DNA of 64,000 bases from Flavobacteriaceae bacterium (GTDB lineage: Bacteria > Bacteroidota > Bacteroidia > Flavobacteriales > Flavobacteriaceae): positions 1-64,000 of the forward strand of contig JAQWGQ010000007.1 in assembly GCA_029238125.1 (NCBI GenBank), in the 5' to 3' direction. Of this stretch, positions 52,246 to 62,394 are shown piece after piece; position 1 is the stretch's first letter, and each line of letters starts with the position of its first letter. Position numbers and translations under genes: made by a program. The notes beneath the pieces were generated by a model. That model had not been told where the DNA came from. It was given only the letters and a program-made list of their open reading frames with translations, and searched no databases.

Positions 52246-53042
52246 CAGTCTTTTTTGGATTTTGGTTTAACGGGTTTGGCCTTTTTGGCATTGACCTTGT
52301 CTTGCACTTTTTTCTCCTCGTTGTTCATCGCCTCAAGCAGGTTTTTAATCTGTTGTGGGGAGAGTTTTGTGGGTTGGGCTTTGGGGTCTTGTTGTTGGTT
52401 TTGGGGGTCTTTCTCTTTATCAGATTGATCTTGTTGGTCTTTGTTTTCCCCGTCTTGATCTTGGTCTTTGTTGTCTTTGCTGTCGTCTTTTGGAGACTGC
52501 TTATCACTGTCCTTATTGTCCTGGTTTTGCTGGTCTTGATTTTGTTGGTCTTTGTTGTCCTTGTTTTCTTGATCTTGGTTTTGATCTTGGTTTTGATTTT
52601 CGTTTTCCAACAACTCTTTGGCCAAGGCATAATTGTACCGCGTTTGGTCGTCTTTGGGGTTGTTTCGCAAGGCCTCTTTATAGGTTTCTACCGCTTTGGC
52701 ATAGTCTTTTTGATTCATAAACACATTGCCCAAATTGTGTAACGCACTATGCTTTTCTTCCTTGCTTTGTGCACTCATCGTGGCAGACTTATAGGCGTTA
52801 AAGGCCTCTCCATAATAGGATTCATCAAAGAGCGTATTGCCCAAATTGTGTTGGGCGATGGTGTTTTTGGGTGCGCGGGCCAATGCCTTGCGGTATTTTT
52901 TCTCAGCTTGGGCATAGGTCTCCGATTTGTGGAGTTCGTTTCCATCATAAATCAAATTGTCCTCCACTTTTGTTTGGCTTGTTTGGGCAAAACCCATAAG
53001 CGCAAAAAGCAAGCAACCGACAATCAATAGCTGTTGTTTCAT
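52242..53042 (-). CDS. batC: BatC-like TPR protein with Q/D/K/N-rich low-complexity tail
   Basis: TPR repeats then ENENQNQDQNQDQENKDNKDQQNQDQQNQDNKDSDKQSPKDDSKDNKDQDQDGENKDQQDQ. Confidence 0.88.
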   Translation of the reverse strand: MKQQLLIVGCLLFALMGFAQTSQTKVEDNLIYDGNELHKSETYAQAEKKYRKALARAPKNTIAQHNLGNTLFDESYYGEAFNAYKSATMSAQSKEEKHSALHNLGNVFMNQKDYAKAVETYKEALRNNPKDDQTRYNYALAKELLENENQNQDQNQDQENKDNKDQQNQDQQNQDNKDSDKQSPKDDSKDNKDQDQDGENKDQQDQSDKEKDPQNQQQDPKAQPTKLSPQQIKNLLEAMNNEEKKVQDKVNAKKAKPVKPKSKKDW

Positions 53043-54073
53043 TTGTCGTTGAATAGGTTTAGAGATTTGATCCACTTTGTTTTACGATTCAATAAAAATA
53101 AATCAAAGCAAATGAAAAACAAACCGATGGCAAGCAGCCATTGGTATTGATCCTTAAAGCGAACAAACTGTTTGGCTTCAAACTCTGCTTTATCCATGGC
53201 GACCAAGCGATCGGTAATCGCACTGACAACCTCACTGGTATTGTCGCCAATCAAAAACAAGCCCCCTGTGTTGTCGGCTACGGTTTGTAAAATATCTGTG
53301 TTCATTCGGGTAATGACCACTTCACCTTCTGCATCTTTTTTAAACGACGAAGTTACCCCGTTTTGTTTGAGCGGAATCACATCCCCTTTTTCGGTTCCCA
53401 AAGCAACTGTAAAAATGGTAATGCCCTCCGCTGCTGCTGCGGTTGCTGCCATTTGCCCTCCTTCTTCATGATCCTCCCCATCGCTGAAGATCAACAACAC
53501 CCGATTGGTTTGGTTCTCATCGTCAAAATAGGTTTTTGATAGCTCAATGGCTTCGGCAATGGCGGTTCCTTGCGAAGACAACATGTCCGTGTTGAGGGCT
53601 TGTAAAAAGAGTTTGGCAGACTCATAGTCTGTTGTTATGGGCAGTTGCGGTATGGCGCTCGCTGCATAGGCAATGATTCCAACGCGATCTCCAGATAGCT
53701 TGTTGATCGTTTCCGAAACCAAGCGTTTGGCTTTTTCGAGTCGGTTGGGCGCTATGTCTTCCGCCAACATGCTTTTAGAAACATCAACCGCAAAGACCAA
53801 GTCCACACCCTCCCGCTTGACCGTCTCGAGTTCTGTGCCTATTTTGGGGTTTGCCAATGCGAAAATCAAAGCCATAAACCCAAGGAGTAAGACCGCAAAC
53901 TTCATGTGATTTTTAAAGGAAGAGCTGTCTGGTGCGAGTGCTGCTAACAAGTCGGACGATCCAAAACGATTGCGCGCACGATGCTTCCACAACTGTAAAA
54001 GCCCATAAGCAAGCCCCATCATCGGAAGGAGGATGATAAGGTAAAAATAGTCTGGTGCGTCCCACTGAAACAT
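53039..54073 (-). CDS. batB: BatB, VWA domain membrane protein
   Basis: GVDLVFAVDVSKSMLAEDIAPNRLEKAKRLV (MIDAS DxSxS), IFSDGEDHEEGG. Confidence 0.95.
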   Translation of the reverse strand: MFQWDAPDYFYLIILLPMMGLAYGLLQLWKHRARNRFGSSDLLAALAPDSSSFKNHMKFAVLLLGFMALIFALANPKIGTELETVKREGVDLVFAVDVSKSMLAEDIAPNRLEKAKRLVSETINKLSGDRVGIIAYAASAIPQLPITTDYESAKLFLQALNTDMLSSQGTAIAEAIELSKTYFDDENQTNRVLLIFSDGEDHEEGGQMAATAAAAEGITIFTVALGTEKGDVIPLKQNGVTSSFKKDAEGEVVITRMNTDILQTVADNTGGLFLIGDNTSEVVSAITDRLVAMDKAEFEAKQFVRFKDQYQWLLAIGLFFICFDLFLLNRKTKWIKSLNLFNDK

Positions 54074-55080
54074 TACACTATACTTTTATAAATGGTGATT
54101 CGTAAAATCCATTCCACCAACAACAATGCCATTCCGAGTAAAATAAAAATACGGAAGTGTTCCTCGAAAGTGGTATATGTAAATTCCTCCACTTCGGTTT
54201 TTTCCAGCTTGTTGATTTCATCATAAATCGATGCCAAGCGTTGGTTGTCTGTTGCCCGAAAATACACCCCTCCTGTTTGCTCGGCAATGCTTTTGAGGAG
54301 TTCTTCATCGATTTCAACTCGGGTGAGTCCATAGCGGAAACTCCCATCTCGCTTCATGGCAATGGGTGCCATGGCATTGCCGTTGCTCCCCAAGCCAATG
54401 GTATAGGTTTTGATGCCGTAGGAACTCGCAAGCCCTGCCGCGGTCGTCGGGTCAACAAAGCCCGCATTATTCACTCCATCCGTCAATAGAATAATGACTT
54501 TGCTTAGTGCTTTGGAGTCTTTAAGTCGATTGACAGCCGTTGCCAATCCCATACCAATCGCCGTTCCATCATCAATCACGCCTCGCTCGTAATTTAAGTT
54601 TGACAAGGCATCTGTCACAACGGCCTTATCGCTTGTAATTGGGGTTTTGGTATACGACTCCCCGGCATAAACAACCAGCCCAATTCGATCGTTAATCCGA
54701 TCGGAGACAAAGGTCTGCGCCACTTCTTTTAAAGCCGCCAGGCGATTTGGTCTAAGGTCGCGAGACAACATACTTGATGAGATGTCAATTGCCATGACGA
54801 TATCAATCCCTTTTGTCGTTTTGGTTCGCGTAGATATGTTGGCCGTTCGAGGTCGGGCAAGGGCGACAATCAACAGAGCGATGGCCAGTAATCGAAACCC
54901 CCATAACAAAGGATACATCCGTGTCCAGAAAGTTGGGCTTTCCAAACCTTTCAGGGATGACATCCGCAAAACACTTTGTTTTTGCTGTGGTCGCCAAAAC
55001 AACCATGCTGCCAAAAACGGAATGATGGTTAATGCCCATAGAAAAGATACATTCGCAAAGGTGTAGTCTTGAAAAATCAT
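54073..55080 (-). CDS. batA: BatA, VWA domain membrane protein
   Basis: GIDIVMAIDISSSMLSRDLRPNRLAALKEVA, LLTDGVNNAG. Confidence 0.95.
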   Translation of the reverse strand: MIFQDYTFANVSFLWALTIIPFLAAWLFWRPQQKQSVLRMSSLKGLESPTFWTRMYPLLWGFRLLAIALLIVALARPRTANISTRTKTTKGIDIVMAIDISSSMLSRDLRPNRLAALKEVAQTFVSDRINDRIGLVVYAGESYTKTPITSDKAVVTDALSNLNYERGVIDDGTAIGMGLATAVNRLKDSKALSKVIILLTDGVNNAGFVDPTTAAGLASSYGIKTYTIGLGSNGNAMAPIAMKRDGSFRYGLTRVEIDEELLKSIAEQTGGVYFRATDNQRLASIYDEINKLEKTEVEEFTYTTFEEHFRIFILLGMALLLVEWILRITIYKSIV

Positions 55081-56657
55081 TGGACATCAGTGTTAAAGGC
55101 AAACGAATTGACCAAGCGGTCAATGATGTCCTGTGCATAGCGATCATCGCGATTGCTCACGATTTCGATTTGCTGTAAACCGCTATTCTCAGCAAAGAAA
55201 TAAACGGTGTATTCTTTACGAGTCGAATCGCTTTCCGCGGGCGTCCAGTCAAAAGAACCAGATATGGCAATCCCTTTGATGCCTGTTGGGCTTTCGTATT
55301 CATCCTGCTTTTGGAAAATGTTTGTTGCTCCTCTTGATTCTAAATTCTGAATAAGCCCCTCCGCGCGTGCAGCCAAATCGGCCTCAACCTCTCCTTCCCC
55401 CATTACTTGCTCGACTCGTAGGGTCAACGAAAATGGATCATCTAGTACTCCCAATCGGAAAGTTTGGGTGTTGGGTTTGTCGGAGGGAATTCGGGTCAGC
55501 ACTTCAGGACTCGTCATTCGAATCGGCGTAGCGCCATAGGTGCTCGTGATCCATTCAGATTCTAACAATTGTAATGTAGGGTTCCCCAATAAACGGTCTT
55601 TGACTTGATTGAATCCGTAAACATAGGAAGATATCCCAAATGTCAATACAAGGACCCCAAGTGCAGATAGCATCGCTACTTTAAACTGTTTGCGGCGGCG
55701 TTGCTTTTGTAGTTCTTGCTGATAGGCCTCGTTTTGTAGGCGCTCCTCTTCAGTGGGCTCGGGGATTGCTTTATTGGTTTGAACAACAACAGATTCAATC
55801 GCCGATCGATCAGAGGAGGCCAGACCAACGCCTGGAGCTGCTTTGGCAAATTTGACAAGATCTGCGGTTTCTAACACCTTTTTGAGGTTGGATATGGTTT
55901 CGTGTTGGAGAACCAAAGACCCCGCCGTTCGCAAGAGCTCAAGTTTTTGAATCAACTCTGTTGTTGTGCTTTCCAAGGCATTTACGTTTGCCTCTTCCTC
56001 CAGATAGCTACGAACGATGGCTGTAAGAGATGAATAATACTGTTTGTACGCTTCCTGATCGTTTAGTTCGCTTGCTTCGAGGGCTTGAAGTTCTTGGATT
56101 GCACGATCAAAAGGGGGTAATCTTTTTCGTTCTTCGATTCTTTTTTTGGCACGACCATAAACCATGTACAGGGTAATGAGTCCGATGAGTCCCAGTACAC
56201 CCCAAAGGTAAGGGCGCCACCAACCCGCGTTGTTTTTGTCAATCTCAATGATGGGTTTGATGGGGTGTAATGGCTGTTTGAGCGTGTCCACTTCTACAGA
56301 AAACACTTCGATTTTAAGGGAATCTGTGAGGATTGGAGTTCCATCTACAAAAATCCGCTGACGGGGAATGTGATAGCTTCCAGAGTCAAATTGAATAAGG
56401 GTGTATGAACGTTTCCAAAGGGTTTTGTCTAGCAATTTTTGGATGTCCACTTTGGTCGTGTCAATGATTTCGAAGGGTAAGAAGGTTTGCCCTTGTGGGA
56501 AAACGACTTGGGTTGTCGAATCGGTTTGGACTTCAATTTGATATCGAATATCCTCACCTATGGTCATCGCAATAGTATCTAGACTTGCCGCAATACGGGG
56601 CTGAGCAAGCACGAGAGCTGGCATGAAGAACAACAAGAAAACACAAATTCTACCCAC
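55077..56657 (-). CDS. Bat-operon-associated membrane protein (BatD-like N-terminus)
   Basis: PRIAASLDTIAMTIGEDIRYQIEVQTDSTTQVVFPQG; TM; ERKRLPPFDRAIQELQALEASELND. Confidence 0.85.
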   Translation of the reverse strand: MGRICVFLLFFMPALVLAQPRIAASLDTIAMTIGEDIRYQIEVQTDSTTQVVFPQGQTFLPFEIIDTTKVDIQKLLDKTLWKRSYTLIQFDSGSYHIPRQRIFVDGTPILTDSLKIEVFSVEVDTLKQPLHPIKPIIEIDKNNAGWWRPYLWGVLGLIGLITLYMVYGRAKKRIEERKRLPPFDRAIQELQALEASELNDQEAYKQYYSSLTAIVRSYLEEEANVNALESTTTELIQKLELLRTAGSLVLQHETISNLKKVLETADLVKFAKAAPGVGLASSDRSAIESVVVQTNKAIPEPTEEERLQNEAYQQELQKQRRRKQFKVAMLSALGVLVLTFGISSYVYGFNQVKDRLLGNPTLQLLESEWITSTYGATPIRMTSPEVLTRIPSDKPNTQTFRLGVLDDPFSLTLRVEQVMGEGEVEADLAARAEGLIQNLESRGATNIFQKQDEYESPTGIKGIAISGSFDWTPAESDSTRKEYTVYFFAENSGLQQIEIVSNRDDRYAQDIIDRLVNSFAFNTDVQ

Positions 56658-57516
56658 GGTTTTTAAAATAGGATAATAGTTTTTTTACATAGCTCTCATC
56701 GGTTCGACAAGCGATGGTTCCTGCTCCGCTTTTTCGAAAAGATTCGTCGAAATACGATATGCGTTCACGAATGTGATTTTGGTGATTACGTTGAAGTCTT
56801 TTGGAGCCCGTATGAACCAATTGGTACTTTCCCGTTTCAAGATCGACCATAGGGACTAGGCCTAAATTGGGCAGCTCGACCTCGTGTTTGTCATAAATCC
56901 TTATTCCCGTAAGGTCGTGTTTTTTGGCGGCGATTTTAAGATTGGTGGCATATTCGGCATCCATAAAATCGGAAAGCACAAAGGCAATCGCTCGCTTTTT
57001 TTGCACGTTGGCCATAAACTTAAGTGCCTCCGAGATGTTGGTTTGATGACTTTGGGGTTTACATTCAATCAGCTCACGAATGATTCGGAGAACGTGTGAT
57101 TTTCCTTTCTTGGGAGGAATATACAACTCGATTTGGTTTGTGAATAAAATCACCCCAACCTTATCGTTGTTTTGGAGAGCCGAAAAGGCGAGGGTTGCTG
57201 AAATTTCCGTTAGGATTTCTTTTTTAAACTGCTCATGTGATCCGTATTGGGAAGACCGACTGACATCGACAAGCAACATCAATGTCAGTTCGCGCTCTTC
57301 TTCAAATACTTTAACAAATGGTTCGTTGTAACGAGCGGTTACATTCCAATCGATGGCACGAACATCATCCCCAAATTGGTAAGGGCGCACTTCGCTAAAA
57401 GTCATCCCACGGCCTTTGAAGGTACTGTGATACTCCCCACCAAAAATATGATTGCTCAGGCGGCGCGTCTTGATTTCGATTTTACGAACCTTTTGTAAAA
57501 GGGCCTTCGTATCCAT
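56650..57516 (-). CDS. DUF58 domain-containing protein
   Basis: YHSTFKGRGMTFSEVRPYQFGDDVRAIDWNVTARYNEPFVKVFEEERELTLMLLVDVSRS. Confidence 0.95.
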   Translation of the reverse strand: MDTKALLQKVRKIEIKTRRLSNHIFGGEYHSTFKGRGMTFSEVRPYQFGDDVRAIDWNVTARYNEPFVKVFEEERELTLMLLVDVSRSSQYGSHEQFKKEILTEISATLAFSALQNNDKVGVILFTNQIELYIPPKKGKSHVLRIIRELIECKPQSHQTNISEALKFMANVQKKRAIAFVLSDFMDAEYATNLKIAAKKHDLTGIRIYDKHEVELPNLGLVPMVDLETGKYQLVHTGSKRLQRNHQNHIRERISYFDESFRKSGAGTIACRTDESYVKKLLSYFKNRG

Positions 57517-57547
57517 ACCGTTTTATTCTATCTTTTGTTGGGCTTGG

Positions 57548-58546
57548 CTAGGGAACCTCTACAACATTGACAATCCGATTGATGATGTCTTCCGAAGTGA
57601 TGTTTTCCGCTTCTGCTTCGTAAGTAATTCCGATTCTGTGCCGAAGAACATCGTGTACCACTGCGCGGACGTCTTCAGGAACGACATAGCCACGTCGTTT
57701 GATAAAGGCATAGCATTTGGCAGCGGTTGTCAAATTGATACTTCCACGTGGTGATGCCCCAAAACTGATCAGTGGTTTGAGGTCTTCCAAACCATATTGC
57801 TCTGGATAACGCGTAGCAAAAATGAGATCAATGATATACTTCTCAATTTTTTCGTCCATATACACTTCGCGGGCTGCTTTTTGGGCTTTGATCACTTGAG
57901 CCGTAGTAACAACTGCTTTGATTTTGTTTGTCACACCACTCATGTGGGCGCGCACGATTTGCTGCTCATCTGATTTGCTTGGATAGTCAATGACTACTTT
58001 TAGCATAAATCGATCGACCTGCGCTTCAGGAAGGGGGTAAGTCCCTTCTTGCTCAACAGGGTTTTGGGTTGCCATGACCAAGAATGGTGGTTTGAGTGGA
58101 AAACTCTCGTCTCCAATCGTGACTTGCTTTTCCTGCATTGCTTCAAGCAATGCCGACTGTACTTTAGCAGGGGCACGATTAATCTCATCGGCCAAGACAA
58201 AGTTCGCAAAAACAGGTCCTTTTTTAATACTAAAGTCATTTTCCTTGATGTTGTAAATCATCGTTCCGACAACATCAGCAGGAAGTAAATCAGGAGTGAA
58301 CTGCACCCGACTAAAAGATGCCTTAATCGCCTTACTTAAAGAGTTGATCGCTAGGGTCTTTGCTAGTCCAGGCACTCCTTCCAGTAGGATGTGTCCTTCG
58401 CCCAATAGACCAATCAGTAACCGTTCCAGCATATGTTGCTGACCAACAATTACTTTTCCCAACTCAATATTGAGAAGATCCACAAATGCACTTTCTTTTT
58501 CAATTTTTTCGTTTAGGGATTTAATATCCACTTGTTTATCGTCCAT
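57548..58546 (-). CDS. MoxR-type AAA+ ATPase
   Basis: LLEGVPGLAKTLAINSLSKAI, FANFVLADEINRAPAKVQSALLEAMQEKQVTIG, VMATQNPVEQEGTYPLPEAQVDRFM. Confidence 0.97.
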   Translation of the reverse strand: MDDKQVDIKSLNEKIEKESAFVDLLNIELGKVIVGQQHMLERLLIGLLGEGHILLEGVPGLAKTLAINSLSKAIKASFSRVQFTPDLLPADVVGTMIYNIKENDFSIKKGPVFANFVLADEINRAPAKVQSALLEAMQEKQVTIGDESFPLKPPFLVMATQNPVEQEGTYPLPEAQVDRFMLKVVIDYPSKSDEQQIVRAHMSGVTNKIKAVVTTAQVIKAQKAAREVYMDEKIEKYIIDLIFATRYPEQYGLEDLKPLISFGASPRGSINLTTAAKCYAFIKRRGYVVPEDVRAVVHDVLRHRIGITYEAEAENITSEDIINRIVNVVEVP

Positions 58547-58738
58547 GTGATAAAAATTTGACTTTAAAAATAACGCTTGTTTTTAAGGGCTGCAAGTTGA
58601 TCAAAAAATGTTTTTAAATCTGTTAATGTTTGGTTAAAAAGCGAAGCATACTGGGGTTTTCGTGCGCTAAACAACATCCCGCCTTCCTTTTTTTGCACTC
58701 TGAAAAGGCAATCCCCTCATCATAGATGAGCCCTTGCA

Positions 58739-58763
58739 CAAAAAAACCCTCCGTTTGGAGGGT
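58739..58763 (-). terminator. Rho-independent terminator (minus strand)
   Basis: ACCCTCC gttt GGAGGGT stem; A-tract on + strand gives a U-tract on the minus transcript, just after the stop of the 58787-59929 gene. Confidence 0.8.
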
Positions 58764-58786
58764 GTGTGAAGTGGCATACTAAAAAA

Positions 58787-59929
58787 CTACTCTTTTATAA
58801 AATGGAAATACTTTTCGTCTGTACCGTTTGTCGTTTTGAGCAGATAAGTGCCTCGGCTGAGGTGTGCAATGTCTATAGTATGCACCGCCTCGTCCTGCTG
58901 CTGGGCTTGCCCCAACAACTGACCGCTGAGCGAATAAATTGTGTACTGAGCAGGGGTTGGATATGCGTATTTCAACTGCAACTCCGATTTGGCGGGGTTG
59001 GGATAGAGCGCCACTCTCTGACCCGCAAAGTCTGTTATGTTTGCGGTAAACGGTCCCTCTAGGGTAAAAGCCTCATCGGCATAAATGTGGAGATCCCCAT
59101 TTTCTTGCACTTCGGGTTGTACATAAATTGTAAAGTCCCCTGCAGCATCCTTGATGGCCTGGCCTATGGCAACAGCATCTGCATTGGCTTCTATGGTCAC
59201 CATTGACGTTGCTTCTGTAGACGTTTGCCGAAAGGTGAGCGTTTCCCCATCCGCGTCTCCTAGAAATGCCGCCTCTGAGGCCGTCAAAACTATGGGATCA
59301 CCCTTTTCGCCTATGAAGTACTGACTCTCCTGAATGCCTGCGAAGGAAGTTCTTTGCAGGATATTATAATCTGAGCCAAAGAGAAAGGACGTTTCCCCAT
59401 TTTCTTCTGCTGTATAGGGATCCAAGCTAAGTGTAAAACGAGGGTTGACCGTCCCTGAAACGTCAAGGTTAGGGTCATCGGCGGTCAATACAATCCCCTC
59501 TGTATCTCCATCTTTATAAAGGGTAAGGGTATAATTGGATGTACTAGAGTGTGCAGATACGAAATCCACCTGCTGTGAAGCAGATTTGTATGTCATATCA
59601 AATAATATAATATTGGGGTCAATTAGAACAAATTGTAATAAACGAGGGGGGTTGTCAAAATCAATGATCGCCTCAGCTACGGGGTTATGGCCTGGGTTGT
59701 CCAGAGTCTTGGTGCTTATATATGGGGTAACGCTTTCTTCAGCGCTGGGAGTGGGGTTTGTGCTGTCGTGGCAGGTCTTGTCTGCCTCGTCCACGGTTGT
59801 GAATCCCCCCGTATGGGTAACACCAGCCGTTTTGATCGAAATCAGTGGCGTTTGAGCGGTTAAAAATGATAAAGGAAGCACTAGAAATGCGCCAATAACG
59901 TATCTATAATAAGGTATTATTTTAAACAT
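58787..59929 (-). CDS. Secreted protein with T9SS type A C-terminal sorting domain
   Basis: Signal peptide; C-terminus VALYPNPAKSELQLKYAYPTPAQYTIYSLSGQLLGQAQQQDEAVHTIDIAHLSRGTYLLKTTNGTDEKYFHFIKE. Confidence 0.93.
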   Translation of the reverse strand: MFKIIPYYRYVIGAFLVLPLSFLTAQTPLISIKTAGVTHTGGFTTVDEADKTCHDSTNPTPSAEESVTPYISTKTLDNPGHNPVAEAIIDFDNPPRLLQFVLIDPNIILFDMTYKSASQQVDFVSAHSSTSNYTLTLYKDGDTEGIVLTADDPNLDVSGTVNPRFTLSLDPYTAEENGETSFLFGSDYNILQRTSFAGIQESQYFIGEKGDPIVLTASEAAFLGDADGETLTFRQTSTEATSMVTIEANADAVAIGQAIKDAAGDFTIYVQPEVQENGDLHIYADEAFTLEGPFTANITDFAGQRVALYPNPAKSELQLKYAYPTPAQYTIYSLSGQLLGQAQQQDEAVHTIDIAHLSRGTYLLKTTNGTDEKYFHFIKE

Positions 59930-60107
59930 GATAAGTAAGATTTAGAACATTAAATAAACAAAAAAATATCAACTGTGCAAAACGGTTTTTGTGGGGGTTC
60001 TGCGCCATTGAGTTGTTGATATTCTTTTAAAAAAGGTTGGGTTGGTGTTTATACTAGCCCCTCTGAGTTTGTATCTTTCAAATTGCGTAAACACACCTTG
60101 TCTATCA

Positions 60108-61244
60108 ATGATCAACAAACGCTTATTGGTAAAAAACTTACTGGCTCACAATGATGAGAACAGTTTTTATGACAAAAAGCTACAGCTCAACCTTGGCAAC
60201 AAAGAAGGGAAGGCAAAGTTCCTCAAGCACATCTGTGCCCTTTCCAATTCCAACCCCAAAAACAACTCCTACATCGTGGTCGGCATTATGGATCACGACA
60301 ATGATATCGTGGGTGTCGATTTTTTTGATGATGCCAAGTTGCAAAACCTAATCAATGCCTACCTCGAAAACCCGCCCTTAGTGCTTTATGAAAACATTCA
60401 TTTTCCTCACTTGCCAGAAGGGAAAGTCGTTGGTTTGGTAACGATCAAGCCCACAGAAGCGCTGACGTCGTTGCGAAAAAACATTTGGAAATACTATGGG
60501 GGTTCTGTTTTTTTTCGTGAAGGCAGCACCTCTATGCCCCGAGCGCTTGATGTCGAAATCAAAGACACCAATTCCAGAGTTGTAGCGGAGATTGAAAAAC
60601 ACGCACAAAACAATATCGAGCTCACTCTTGACGGTGTGGTTGATTTTGTACAACGGCATCACGACGGGCTTAACCCTCAGTACAAGGTCTTTAAAGAATC
60701 TTTTGTGGTATGCTGGGCAGGGGTTGAAAAAACGGTTAAGGGAAAGCGTTACTATTCTCGTGTGGACATCGAGTTGGTCAATGAGCATGTGAAGTTGTTT
60801 TACTCTGCCTACGACGAAGTTGAAATCCAGTTTGATGCCAATCATTTTCGATTGATTGAGTATGTCAAACTCGGGCTGAATAATATCGACAAGTATTATC
60901 CTTTAGAGCAGATTGATCTGCAATTTGATAACAACGGGAGCTATCAAATGAGTTCCGTGTTTTTGTTTGAACCGCCTGTTTTTGAGAAAACGCTCCTGCA
61001 CCATATTATGAATACCCAAAAAACGATTGCTCAAAAATTACTGAAAAACAACACCTTGACAAGTGCCCAAAAAAGAGAAGTTGAAACCCTTTCTCCCACT
61101 CTGATGCTGTGCTACCTCAATGGTTTTGAAGAAGCGAAAGAACTTCTCTTTTCGATTCAAAATCCACTTCGTGAATGTAGCAGTGTCGCCTATCAAAACC
61201 ATAAAGACGCCATGCGGATTTTGCGGAAAATCAAATACAATTGA
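60108..61244 (+). CDS. AlbA_2/Schlafen-like putative DNA/RNA-binding domain protein
   Basis: LLAHNDENSFYDKKLQLNLGNKEGKAKFLKHICALSNSNPKNNSYIVVGIMDHDNDIVGVDFFDDAKLQNLINAYLENPP...GSVFFREGSTSMPR. Confidence 0.75.
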   Translation: MINKRLLVKNLLAHNDENSFYDKKLQLNLGNKEGKAKFLKHICALSNSNPKNNSYIVVGIMDHDNDIVGVDFFDDAKLQNLINAYLENPPLVLYENIHFPHLPEGKVVGLVTIKPTEALTSLRKNIWKYYGGSVFFREGSTSMPRALDVEIKDTNSRVVAEIEKHAQNNIELTLDGVVDFVQRHHDGLNPQYKVFKESFVVCWAGVEKTVKGKRYYSRVDIELVNEHVKLFYSAYDEVEIQFDANHFRLIEYVKLGLNNIDKYYPLEQIDLQFDNNGSYQMSSVFLFEPPVFEKTLLHHIMNTQKTIAQKLLKNNTLTSAQKREVETLSPTLMLCYLNGFEEAKELLFSIQNPLRECSSVAYQNHKDAMRILRKIKYN

Positions 61245-61261
61245 TTGGGTGTGTTAGGGGA

Positions 61262-61825
61262 TTATTTGAGGTGTGTTTCGTAGAAAAACGCCGCAACTTC
61301 TTCGGGGACGAGGTGATTGATCTCTTCTTGCTGTTCGACTTTTTGTCGAATCATCGTGGCCGAAATTGATATCATTGGACTATCCAACAGCGTGATTTTA
61401 TCGCTCTCCTGAGGAAGCTGCCATCCCGCACGTGGATAAATCATCAACTCGTGAGATAATATTTCCGCTGCCCCTTGCCAGGTTTTCATTTGCACAAAAA
61501 TGTCTGCGCCCATCAATAGGGTGTGGGTGTTTGAGTCGGGCAAAACATCCAAATGTCTCAGGGTGTTGATTGTGTAATTTGGACGCGACAATTGAAATTC
61601 CACATCGCTACAAGTCATCTTTTCTTCTCTGGAAAGGACCGTTGAAGCCAGGTCTAGGCGTTGTTGTTCTGGAAGTAAATCGACATCGCGTTTAAAGGGA
61701 TTTTGCGGGCTGACGATAAAAATGACTTCTTTGATTTTTCCTGTTTCGATTGCTGCCCGAGCCACGTTGAGGTGGCCATGATGTATGGGATTAAAACTTC
61801 CGAAAAATAAGGCAGTTCGCTTCAT
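61262..61825 (-). CDS. nadD: Nicotinate-nucleotide adenylyltransferase
   Basis: ALFFGSFNPIHHGHLNVARAAIE, LLMGADIFVQMKTW, ISISATMIRQ. Confidence 0.96.
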   Translation of the reverse strand: MKRTALFFGSFNPIHHGHLNVARAAIETGKIKEVIFIVSPQNPFKRDVDLLPEQQRLDLASTVLSREEKMTCSDVEFQLSRPNYTINTLRHLDVLPDSNTHTLLMGADIFVQMKTWQGAAEILSHELMIYPRAGWQLPQESDKITLLDSPMISISATMIRQKVEQQEEINHLVPEEVAAFFYETHLK

Positions 61826-62394
61826 GATTTAATAAATTGAATGACCAGTTCCTCGAGTTCCGCCCCAGCTTCACTGAGAACGTTATTGTGAACAATGTGT
61901 TGGAATTTTGATGCCGATTTCATTTCATTTTCGGCTTTGTCGAGTCGCATTTTCAAACTCTCTGTCGATTCTGTTTCCCGATTGGTCAACCGCTCTTTGA
62001 GTGCTGTCAAGCTCGGTGGCTTTATAAAAATCGTGATCGTTTGTTCGGGAAATTGTTTTTTGATTTGTAAGCCCCCCTCAACGTCTATATCAAAAATAAC
62101 GTGTTTTCCTTCGCGCCACAATCTCTCCACTTCTGATCCTAAGGTGCCGTAAAAAACGTTTGGGTAAACTTCTTCGTGTTCGATAAAATCCCCTTGGTAG
62201 ATGTGTTTTTGAAATTGCTCTGGGCTGATAAAAAAGTAATCCACTCCGTGCTTTTCATTGGCTCTGGGCTCACGAGAAGTTGCCGAAATCGAAAACGCAA
62301 GCTGTAGGGGTTTGTTTTGCAGTAATTGTTTTGCCAAGGTTGTTTTTCCACTTCCCGAGGGCGCTGACAGGACGACGCATTTCCCTTTTTTCAT
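61822..62394 (-). CDS. gmk: Guanylate kinase
   Basis: VVLSAPSGSGKTTLAKQLL, FSISATSREPRANEKHGVDYFFIS, VIFDIDVEGGLQIK. Confidence 0.98.
   Translation of the reverse strand: MKKGKCVVLSAPSGSGKTTLAKQLLQNKPLQLAFSISATSREPRANEKHGVDYFFISPEQFQKHIYQGDFIEHEEVYPNVFYGTLGSEVERLWREGKHVIFDIDVEGGLQIKKQFPEQTITIFIKPPSLTALKERLTNRETESTESLKMRLDKAENEMKSASKFQHIVHNNVLSEAGAELEELVIQFIKS

Noticed and set aside
52302-52742. 146-aa hydrophobic plus-strand ORF (LVFVFPVLILVFVV...)
   Set aside because: Antisense of the Q/D/K/N-rich BatC tail; hydrophobicity is a codon-complement artefact.
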